Part shown: one piece after another, positions 56,169-64,000 of the stretch | Numbering within the stretch: position 1 is the first letter of the stretch | Layout of the letters: each line of letters begins with the position of its first letter | Assembly: GCA_026873275.1 (NCBI GenBank) | Contig: JANTUC010000015.1 | Coordinates: 992,001-1,056,000 of the forward strand | DNA: 64,000 nucleotides | Source of the DNA: Pseudopithomyces maydicus | Lineage: Eukaryota > Ascomycota > Dothideomycetes > Pleosporales > Didymosphaeriaceae | Direction: 5' to 3' | Notes under the pieces: generated by a model | What the model saw: only the letters and a program-made list of their open reading frames with translations | What the model was told of the DNA's origin: nothing | The model's database searches: none | Translations under genes and position numbers: made by a program

Positions 56169-57153
56169 GTTACTGTAATGCTACAGTTTGGTTGTAGATG
56201 TGAGGTTCTTCTGCTTCGCGTTGGTGACTGACGCGCAGACTCCACACCGCCATTGACGTGGCGGTTTAGCCGGTTTCGAACTAGCATGTGCCGGATGACT
56301 GTTCCAAATGTAGTGTATGATGTGCCTCTCACCCCACTCTGGCAGATCTGGGACATTCCAAACATTCCCTCGCTTTTGCGAGACCCACCCATAAAAACTT
56401 CTGCATGGGCTCGATGGTACCTGACAGATTCCCCGCACAAGGTTTGGGCGTGGCGAAATGAGCGGCTGGAACGCTATACTTGTTATAGTAAGGCCCGACA
56501 TGACCCCTAGTCGCCAAGACACCCGTGAAGAAAACACCTCAATCAACAAAACACACATATTCTTCCGCTGCTGACGAAAGCTTAGCAGGATCATCCTCTT
56601 TGTGAATCCACGGGAAAGTCGATTTTGAGTTATGCGTGTTATCTTTCGCTAAGACCCCACTCTTCCATCTCCAAGTTGACGTCTGGAGCTGGTACACCAC
56701 TGGACCTATAGAATTCTGCCTTGTATAATGATCGATAACTTCGTATGGTGTTCGTAATCTATTGATCATTTTCGATTAAACTGCATTCAATGTTGGAAAG
56801 GCGCTCGCCACGGAGGAACCGATGAAGATAACCCCTCAGACATCTGGACTTGGCATCCCCCGTTCCTGCACTCCATCGTGGCCAGCATTAAGCCTAGTCT
56901 TGCAAGGCAGCAACTTCATATCCGCTATTCGTGTTTGCTTCTAGATAACCAGTTCTGCTCTGATGCTATCGCAGATAATTGGCGTGGGCCAAGGCGTGGC
57001 GGTCTTGGAGATGGTCTAATCGGGAAGGAGGTTATCATGCCCAGATGTTGACCACAAACCTGTCCCTCGGGATCTGCGATTGTTTCTGTAGTATATAAAC
57101 TTGCTGGCAAATGTAGTTCCAACTGTACCTTTCGATTGTCACCCAACTCCAAA
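56169..57153. other. Intergenic; possible small gene or remnant at 56181-56769
   Basis: Minus-strand frames 56539-56769 and 56181-56594 could be joined by a GT-AG intron, and the last ends in QWRCGVCASVT, faintly like a zinc ribbon. The joins I tried did not give a consistent protein, so no gene is called. The rest is the promoter of the carboxypeptidase, with a TATA-like TATATAAAC at about 57092. Confidence 0.35.
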
Positions 57154-58620
57154 ATGAAGGTCGCCACACTTCTCAGCCTGCTTCCCGCAGCGGCTCTAGC
57201 GGACAACCTTTTGAGTGTTGCTTTCTTTGCAAAAGAGAAGACTCAATTGCTGGAGTTTGTCTCGGAGAACGCAGACGTCGACTACGGCTGTCGCGCTGCT
57301 GTATTGCCTGCCAGCAATGGTGAACACAAACTTCACGCTTTGTTGACTGAGGAGCAAATTCATCATTACAAGAGAAGCCTGGATTCGGGTGCCATTCGTG
57401 TGGAAACACTGGACCATCTGAACAAGCGACAAGAGGCTACGGCACCTATTGGGAAGGGAGATAGGTTCAAGGGTGGTAAAGTCGCACCACGTGGCTTGGG
57501 CAGCCAGAAGCCGAATGCTTATGGCGCCTACCAAAAAGCTGGTATCTTGAATGCGGGTGAGGTCTACACAGCTTTGAAGGGATTGGAAAAAGAGTACGGT
57601 CTTGAGCTCTTCAAAGCACCGTATAAAACCTTTGAGGGCAACACTGTGTACGGTGGTGTAGCTAATAAGGCTGAAAAAATAAAGAAGGACAAGCAGTACA
57701 TCTACTTTACTTCTGGCATCCACGCGCGTGAGAGAGGTGGCCCCGACAATCTGATCTACTTCATTTCGGATTTGCTTTACGCCAACAAGCACCGGAAGGG
57801 TCTTACGTATGGCAATAAGACCTACACCAACTCGGAAGTCAAGAAGGTCCTTGGCGCTGGCATTGTCTTCATCCCGATGACCAACCCAGACGGTGTTCGC
57901 CACGACCAAGCTAACAGCAACCTCTGGCGCAAGAACCGCAACCCTGCCTCTTCCAACCCCACTGACCCTCTCAGCGTTGGTGTTGATCTCAACCGCAACT
58001 TCGATTTCCTATGGAATTTCACCAAGCACTTCGACCCATCGACCTCGCCAGCATCGACAAACCCTTCCTCCCAAGCTTTCTATGGCACTGCGCCTTTCTC
58101 CGAGCCTGAGACCCGTAACATGAAGTGGGTGTACGACATCTACCCTAAGATCAGATGGTTCATCGATGTGCACTCCGCCGCCGGTACTCTGTTGTACTCC
58201 TGGGGTGACGACATCAACCAATCGGAAGACCCCAAGCAAAGCCAGTTCAACCCGGCATATGACGGAAAGCGCGGCATTGTCAACGATACCCTCTATCGCG
58301 AGTACATCGTGAAGCAAGACTGGGAGAACATTGAGCTTCAAGCGAATCTCACCACGGATGCGATGATTTCTGTTGGAGGCAGAGAGTACGTGCCGCAGCA
58401 AGCGGTCGGTTTGTACCCCACAAGTGGCGCGTCGGACGATTGGGCGTCGAGTCGGTGGTATGGAAACAAGAAGTTGAACAAGGTGCATGGGTACACGTTG
58501 GAGTTTGGGTACCCTACGAACTTTTACCCGACTGCGGAGGAGTATGTGCAGAACATTTTGGACACAAATGCTGGGTTCATGGAATTTGTTCTTACGGCGA
58601 TTGAGATCGGCTTGAAATGA
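57154..58620 (+). CDS. Secreted metallocarboxypeptidase (peptidase M14, carboxypeptidase A type)
   Basis: A single exon of 488 residues. The Met at 57154 starts the signal peptide MKVATLLSLLPAAALA; a Met six codons upstream is less suitable. A propeptide of about 100 residues contains LDHLNKR, a probable Kex2 site. The catalytic domain carries the zinc ligands His190 and Glu193 in GIHARE, then NPDGVR, VDLNRNFDFLW with the substrate-binding Asn-Arg pair, and the third ligand His340 in DVHSAAG. The general base Glu lies in TLEFGYP near residue 455. All catalytic parts are present and the length is normal for secreted fungal M14 enzymes. It trims C-terminal residues of external peptides and, with the sedolisin 3 kb upstream, fits extracellular protein digestion. 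Confidence 0.92.
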   Translation: MKVATLLSLLPAAALADNLLSVAFFAKEKTQLLEFVSENADVDYGCRAAVLPASNGEHKLHALLTEEQIHHYKRSLDSGAIRVETLDHLNKRQEATAPIGKGDRFKGGKVAPRGLGSQKPNAYGAYQKAGILNAGEVYTALKGLEKEYGLELFKAPYKTFEGNTVYGGVANKAEKIKKDKQYIYFTSGIHARERGGPDNLIYFISDLLYANKHRKGLTYGNKTYTNSEVKKVLGAGIVFIPMTNPDGVRHDQANSNLWRKNRNPASSNPTDPLSVGVDLNRNFDFLWNFTKHFDPSTSPASTNPSSQAFYGTAPFSEPETRNMKWVYDIYPKIRWFIDVHSAAGTLLYSWGDDINQSEDPKQSQFNPAYDGKRGIVNDTLYREYIVKQDWENIELQANLTTDAMISVGGREYVPQQAVGLYPTSGASDDWASSRWYGNKKLNKVHGYTLEFGYPTNFYPTAEEYVQNILDTNAGFMEFVLTAIEIGLK

Positions 58621-59087
58621 GGGGATAACTGAGATGGGAACAATCTACCTTAAAAACTAATTTCGTAGTTATTTTTGAATTGTTATCTCTAACTCGAATC
58701 ATTTACTCTGGCCCACTCCTTGATCTTCTTCACCCGTCGAGAAATAGAGATTGTGAAAGGACCTCTTAGGTAAAATGTAAGATATTCCGCCCGATTGCCT
58801 TACAGTAGCTCTCATATTGAAATCCCGGACAAGAGAATATTGCAGGTGCAGAGATCGATTTTCAGGCAATCCTCAGGTCGCAGTACTCAGGGCCAACTCG
58901 GGCCCAGGCAAATGTGTTGAGACCACAATGTAGCGATAATGCACAGGCTCTGCCACGATGTATACTATGGATACTTCTGTAGAAAGTATGATTAGCACGC
59001 GCAGTCTTGAGAATACACATTGCCACTCTCATCTCCAACATTAGAATCGTACTTCTACGTGCTCCATCAGCACCATCTCAATCAACT
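58621..59087. other. Intergenic, promoter of the LysM gene
   Basis: A 467-bp stretch with no coding or RNA signal recognised. Confidence 0.45.
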
Positions 59088-59793
59088 ATGGTCTCATTCA
59101 CTTCCATTACCGCGCTTGTCACGCTTGCATCAGCATTGTCTGTTGCTGCACGTTCAACTCTCCCTCAGCTTGCTGGTCTCCAAACCCGTCAAACCGAGCT
59201 TCCGCCGGACTGCGAAGAATACTGCAGCGACCTAGCTGGCTGTCTTTGTATCCAAAGACCTACAAACTGTAACTGCGCCTTCATAAATCTTCACTTTCAC
59301 AAGATACTAAAGCCAAACAGGCCTCGCTACCTACATGGTCGAGCTAGGCGAAAACTGTGGAACCATCGTGAACCGCTTCAACAACTTCACTGCCACGGAG
59401 CTATTTCTATGGAACCCGTAAAACTTCACTTTTCCACAGATTATGAGACCATGTATACTAACTTCCTTTTAAAGAGAAATTCGCCAGACCTGCCGGGGAC
59501 TCCGTGCCTATGTACCTGTCTGCATAAACGTCTCAGGTTATAAGTTCAGCAAGGCAATCGCTGCAGGCGACAAAAGAACCCCAGAGTCAACGCCCGTTCC
59601 CGTCCAGACGATTGTACCTCAATGCGCGATGTACGAATATGTAAACAGCAACGGTTTGCCGCGGTTTGGCGCGCTCCTGAGGCAAAACAACATCACTCAG
59701 TATCAGTGGAACCAGTGGAATGAGCCAGACTCGAACCCCAACGACAACCTTCCCATTCTTGCTGGCTATTTCTCTTGTGTGCAAATCAAGTAG
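59088..59793 (+). CDS. Secreted LysM-domain protein (LysM effector-like)
   Basis: Three exons, 59088-59268, 59321-59417 and 59475-59793, with introns of 52 nt (GTAACT..AACAG) and 57 nt (GTAAAA..TAAAG, branch TACTAAC), give 198 residues. The signal peptide is MVSFTSITALVTLASALSVAA. After a Cys-rich N-terminal part (CEEYCSDLAGCLC) comes a LysM module: ATYMVELGENCGTIVNRF, then FTATELFLWNPEIRQTC and AYVPVCINVSG. LysM domains bind chitin or related N-acetylglucosamine polymers; in plant pathogens they hide fungal chitin from host receptors. A C-terminal segment (CAMYEYVNSNGLPRFGALLR, then NNITQYQWNQWNEP and AGYFSC) looks like a second, degenerate LysM. The start at 59088 is preferred over the in-frame Met at 59007 because it begins the signal peptide. 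Confidence 0.82.
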
Positions 59794-60056
59794 AATGAAA
59801 AATCGTATTTTCAAAGTCGAAAAAGAGGGTTGCCGCGGAGGTATACTTTCACTAGATTAGGTAGTGCAGTCAGGGAAGATAGACAGGGCTCTCCTGGCAG
59901 TTAGACGAAGGTCGCGAATCGTATTTACTTAGAGCTCGTTATAGGCTCTTGCCTGAATATTGCTTGACGTGCTTTTTTCGGGTTTATTTTCTTGTCCTGC
60001 CTGCCTCAGACTTTGTGGGCCACCAATGATATTGTCACAGGAGTTCATGCCAACCA

Positions 60057-60632
60057 TCATCCCCCCTTATTATCCTCTTCATACACCCTTACCCCCATAA
60101 TTTTCCTCACTGCCCAGCTATGCCATTCCACAACGATCGGTCCCCCTCTCCAAAGCGGTAATACATCTTCTCTCCCTCTTCTTCTCTCTACAACACCCCC
60201 TTGCCACCTCCCCTCTTGAAACCGCTCAACATCCTCCCGCTTAACAACATGCGTCTTTGTATCTGCCGCAATAGCCCAAAATCCCACAATGTGCCCTTTG
60301 TCAAGTTTCTTCCCCAAGAACCCCTTCCCCGGCTCTTTCGGAAGTAACTCAAGTAAATCTTTGCACGTATACCGTTCTTTTTCCAAATTAATACCCTCAA
60401 GTTGTTGACGGTGTCTGGAAGGAGGAAGATCCTCGATACAAGGGCTGGACAAGATATTTGGAACAGGCGTATATAAAAATCTGAGTGACAAACTGAGGAG
60501 CACGGCGACGGGAAAATCTAAGCCAAGGGAGAGGGCGGCATGTGTGGCGGACGGCACGGTCAAGCGTGCTGGAGTAGTATTTGTGCCGAAGAAAAGCAGA
60601 TGTCGTTGGAAGGCGGAGATATTGCGCTGCAT
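60057..60632 (-). CDS. Divergent caleosin-like protein
   Basis: A single exon of 191 residues. The N-terminal AFQRHLLFFGTNTT aligns with the caleosin block that normally contains a calcium-binding EF-hand (RHxxFFDxNxDG), but the acidic ligands are missing. A hydrophobic stretch (FPVAVLLSLSLRFLYTPVPN) occupies the position of the membrane or lipid-droplet hairpin with its prolines. Near the C-terminus FWAIAADTKTHVVKREDVERF follows the caleosin pattern of AADxxGxLxKExVR. Caleosins sit on lipid droplets and some are heme peroxygenases; with the calcium site lost and the protein short, activity is doubtful. The assignment rests on pattern only. Confidence 0.55.
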   Translation of the reverse strand: MQRNISAFQRHLLFFGTNTTPARLTVPSATHAALSLGLDFPVAVLLSLSLRFLYTPVPNILSSPCIEDLPPSRHRQQLEGINLEKERYTCKDLLELLPKEPGKGFLGKKLDKGHIVGFWAIAADTKTHVVKREDVERFQEGRWQGGVVERRRGREDVLPLWRGGPIVVEWHSWAVRKIMGVRVYEEDNKGG

Positions 60633-61670
60633 GTCGATGAAAGTATTTTTACACCTAATTAAGGATCAGTTTGTTGTTGCGATGTCATAAACACATCCCA
60701 CGGTTTCTGTGCGCCTGGTCGATGGTATTGTAGTCGTTACTTGAATCTGCGAATAGCTATGACGTCATGACTTGGTAGATGTACGTTGAACCCGTTAATT
60801 CATAGATCTTGACATGGCACTGGCGATTTTCAAGTGCTTCAAATAAAATATGATTCGCACATCAGTCTGTCGAATTGATGCAGCAAGGATATAAGCCAGG
60901 CTAAACGGTTTACGAAAGTAAATACACAGGTTTAATGTACTGTACAGGACGCAACATCGAACAGACATAGTAAAGAGAACCTTGTTTCCCCACCTGTCCA
61001 GTAATGGATTTCAGACCTAATCGTGTCCATAATAATAAGGAACTCACAATAGCGGGAGTTTGCAGATAGAAAATGGAAAATGCGAAAAGAAATCCGCCCA
61101 TAGCGACCCCTTATTTACAACCTACTAGGAACCGGAAACAACACTTACGTGCCCCTGAGAGGCTGTGCTATGGGATTTCGAAAGTCTCTTCTCATGATAT
61201 TGGCTGAACTGTATTGAACCAATTAGCAGCTATGGTTCATATTTTCTCACGTCTAATGGGAAAAGGTAGGGAGGATGCACCGCCTCACCGCTCGTGTGGC
61301 TGGATTTGTCGTCAGCCCCAACGGGTGAACACAGCCCGTCGCCCTCTCCGAAACCCCCATGCTCGGCCGTTGCATCACATCTGCTTGTCTTTAGGTACTC
61401 ACTCAGCACAAATAACGATCGAAGTGCATCCAATAATCTTCTGCGATCAGCAAGATATTCTTATGAACATCGAGACCCCCATATTCTGGCAATCAATCTC
61501 AACCAGGCATACCGCGGGGTTTCAAAACACATCGCATCATTCCTCCTATATCTTCACTGACGCCTAAACATATTTTCTTATCATAAAAGCCGGATTACAG
61601 TCCACGATCCAGTTACTTCAGCAGCAGAAGAACTGTTTTCTATTCTTGTACCTCACTTTGAGGGAGCAAG
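60633..61670. other. Intergenic, promoter of the second HET gene
   Basis: A 1.0-kb stretch. Short frames on both strands (61214-61567, 61294-61560) have no recognisable content. Confidence 0.45.
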
Positions 61671-63444
61671 ATGTTATCTAACGATGAGATACGACTTCTG
61701 ATTCTTCACCCCGCCCCAGCCGATACAAGTTCTACGACGCCAATACAATGCGACATCGAAATAGTCGCACTATCCGACAAGCCGGAATACGAAGCTCTGT
61801 CTTATGTCTGGGGATCCGAATCAGCACCCGCGTCTATTCAGCTTGCGAATCGCACCCTTCCAGTATCTCCAACTGTACACGACGCACTCCTCAGATTACG
61901 GCTACCTGATCGGAATAGAGCACTCTGGGTTGACCAGCTGTGTATAAACCAGCAGGATTTAGATGAGAAGATGCGACAGGTGCGACTTATGCGCGATATC
62001 TATACGTTGTGTTCCCAGTGCATAGTATGGATGGGTGAGATACGAAAAGACTTGAGACTTGAAGATGCAGAAGCAGTTTTCCAATTCTTCCATTATATGG
62101 CCGAAGTGGAGCGGGTGGGCCATGGGAATGCTGTTCTACCTGCAACAGTCCGCGACAACATGGCTGGTATGACCGAGGCTATGGAAAGTCTTGCATACGC
62201 AGGCAACCCGTGGTGGGAGCGTATCTGGACAGTTCAAGAAGCTGCTTTACCTCAATCCGTCGCCTTCCAATGGGGCCCCTTGTCGCTTCCTTGGGACGTA
62301 CTAGACGACGGCCATCCGACGTGGGTAAACACACGTTGCCACAACATCATGTCGGAAAAACTGGCGTTCATCGTGGGTGAAATCATGAAACATTACGCGT
62401 GGCTGTACAATGCGAGATTCCAAAGGTCAGATCTCTGGGTTCTAATTCAAACCTGGCGCTTCCGCTTCGCTGCAGACCCACGGGATAAAATCTACGGACT
62501 TCTAGGTTTATGCGACGCTGGACGGCTGTCACAGACAGAGCTATGCGACTACAGCCATTCTGGCTCCGCGCGTCTTCTCAACACTCACTCGGGAACTCAT
62601 TCTCGACATGAAGGAACTAAAACCACTGATCCCGTATCCGCGACCCGATGTCGCTAACCTAACACCCAACATGCCGTCGTGGGCAATGGACCTCCAGTCA
62701 AACAGATGCAGTGATGTACCCACTCTCTGGTTTCAGATGCCATTTTACGACATCTACCGAGCGGATGAAGGCTTAGGCCAGGTAAATCTAGAAATGATAC
62801 AGTCAGAACCTAGATATGAAGTCTTGCGTTTAGAGGGATTCCGTATTGATCAAGTTGCGCATGTCGAAAAGGGATACAGAAAGGAATTGGACGATGAAGT
62901 GATATATGAAACGACTAAACCGTTGCTTCGTCCCTGGTACGATGTAGCCATGAGAGAGTCCACAGACGATAGCTCCCAAGCTCAAACTTGCGACGATATA
63001 GCGACATCGCCGTATCTGAACTTTGGATACAATCGCAGGGAAGCTTTTCTGAAACTTGTTTTGGGCGATTTTATTCGGGGCCGAGATCGAGAACTTGTCG
63101 ACGACGACCTGAAGGCTGCCTGGGACCTACTGAACCTAGAATTAACACATGTGGACGGCGATATAAGATATACCGCATACAACATGATGGTTAACCAGAG
63201 CATGTTCATCACTCGAAACGGCTTGATGGGCTTGGGAAACAGGGACGTGAGGGCTGGAGACGAGGTGTGGATTTTCAAGGGTGGAAAAGTTCCTTTTACC
63301 ATTCGGCCATTGGATACTGATGAAGAAGGGGGTGGCTATTACTCTCACGGCCACTGCTACGCCCAGGGGATCATGAAGGGTGAGGTCGCTAAAGGGTATG
63401 TCCCGGGGCTTGATCTTGTTGAAAGAACGGTATGCCTGCGGTAG
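61671..63444 (+). CDS. HET-domain protein; one apparent frameshift
   Basis: The first part (residues 1-300) contains a complete HET domain: YEALSYVWGS at 40-49, LWVDQLCINQQD at 85-96, IVWMGE, WWERIWTVQEAALP and finally FAADPRDKIYGLLGL. The frame then departs from the family at about 62566-62573; skipping one base joins CDYSHSGSA to VFSTLTRELILDMKEL and the downstream frame, which runs to 63444 and ends with the AGDEVWIFKGGKVPFTIRPL block typical of the C-terminus of HET proteins. The corrected product is about 590 residues. Read uncorrected, the first frame stops at 62657 and keeps the HET core but loses the C-terminal regulatory half. This is the second HET gene in the window. Its role in incompatibility is inferred from the family. 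Confidence 0.86.
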
Positions 63445-63667
63445 TGGAACCCAATTAACAATCAAATCGTCGAGGACAAAGGTCATTGAAGTGGCAAATC
63501 AGTCTGTAGTATATTCTGGCAGTGTCGCTGACTTCCAATCGGAATAACAACATATCCGAACAAAAGCTCACCACTCGCCCTAACCAGAGTCCCGGAAGAG
63601 AAGCAAGATGCACTCGTACATTCGTATCATCATATATTTATCGCAAGGAAATTGTAAGTCAACTACA

Positions 63668-64000
63668 TCACCACCCCACTGGCGCCGAAGCAGATCTCCT
63701 CACTCCCACGCCATCGTTGCTGCCTCTCTCCCTCCCTCTGTCCAATTCCCTTATCCTCCTCCGCTCCCTCTCCAACTCCGCCCTCTCCCTCGCCAACGCC
63801 TCCTTCTCCCTTTCGACAAACGCACCAAGCCGTTCGCGCGCATCATCGTACACGCCGAGTGTCTGGTCCTCCACGCTCTCGACGATGCCCGCGGCGCTCT
63901 CCCGGAACTCCTCTAGCTTCCGATCGAACAAGCGGTCGATATCGCGCAGGCCGTCTTCTGTGAGCATAGCAACGTCAACGCGGTGATCGGCGAGGTCCTC
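63668..64000 (-). CDS. C-terminal part of a coiled-coil protein, cut by the window edge
   Basis: The frame is open to the end of the window, with at least 11 more codons before the Met at 63967, so the gene probably begins outside. The visible 110 residues contain LFDRKLEEFRESAAGIV and a charged heptad-like run (AFVEREKEALARERAELE then RERRRIRELDRG), which suggests a coiled coil. The C-terminus is Gly/Ser-rich. No function can be assigned. Codon use is GC-rich in the third position, unlike the neighbouring HET gene, which supports real coding. Confidence 0.6.
   Translation of the reverse strand, partial: EDLADHRVDVAMLTEDGLRDIDRLFDRKLEEFRESAAGIVESVEDQTLGVYDDARERLGAFVEREKEALARERAELERERRRIRELDRGRERGSNDGVGVRRSASAPVGW

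Noticed and set aside
56181..56769. Possible small two-exon gene ending in QWRCGVCASVT
   Set aside because: No splice choice gave a consistent protein; the zinc-ribbon resemblance is too weak.
1..64000. tRNA genes and CRISPR arrays
   Set aside because: No T-loop-like GGTTCRANYCC in a cloverleaf context was found by eye, and no regularly spaced direct repeats of CRISPR type exist; the only regular repeat array is coding (43871-44110).

Overview
This window is nuclear DNA from a filamentous ascomycete (Pezizomycotina). The evidence is short GT-AG introns of about 45-115 nt with CTNAY-like branch sites, two HET-domain genes, a NACHT-ankyrin gene, fungal hybrid histidine kinase and UstYa-type genes, a LysM secreted protein, an AA9 polysaccharide monooxygenase, and a single dispersed 5S rRNA gene with its own TATA element. 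No species can be named from the sequence. Exon structures were worked out by hand from splice consensus, reading phase and family conservation; nothing was aligned to a database.

Layout. 0.6-7.2 kb: a HET-domain gene converges on a 1264-residue secreted Ser/Thr-rich protein with an embedded Cys/His domain. 7.9-16.6 kb: a TDT/SLAC1-type anion transporter with a 6-nt micro-exon, the 5S rRNA gene, two secreted carbohydrate esterases (CE3-like and CE1-like) and an Mtr-like amino-acid permease. 17.5-27.2 kb: a peroxisomal D-amino-acid oxidase, a hybrid histidine kinase and three NAD(P)-binding oxidoreductases. 27.6-35.8 kb: a secreted Cys-rich protein, a 4.5-kb gene-poor gap, a maltose-permease-type sugar transporter and an AA9 LPMO. 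36.6-42.8 kb: one very large NACHT-ankyrin (NLR-like) gene.

43.2-48.9 kb is the most striking part. A 134-residue secreted precursor carries six DWI/DWL motifs, and its five Lys-Arg sites are spaced exactly 20 residues apart. Beside it lie two type II membrane proteins, each with a pair of HxxHC motifs (UstYa/DUF3328 type), expressed divergently from one promoter region, and a conserved protein of unknown function. This looks like a fungal ribosomal-peptide (Kex2-processed, dikaritin-like) pathway. The precursor contains no tyrosine, so its chemistry should differ from known Tyr-ether dikaritins.

49.6-64 kb: a 96-residue secreted protein built from four small exons, a sedolisin, a fungal-specific protein with a basic tail, an M14 carboxypeptidase, a LysM protein, a divergent caleosin-like protein, a second HET gene and the edge of a coiled-coil gene.

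The gene set (xylan and cellulose side-chain esterases, LPMO, sugar uptake, secreted proteases, LysM protein) suggests a plant-associated or litter-degrading fungus. Five genes (DAO, histidine kinase, NACHT-ankyrin, the 55-kb gene and HET2) each need exactly one 1-nt correction to read through a conserved region. This is either repeated assembly indel error or real inactivation, and it should be settled before any of them is called a pseudogene.
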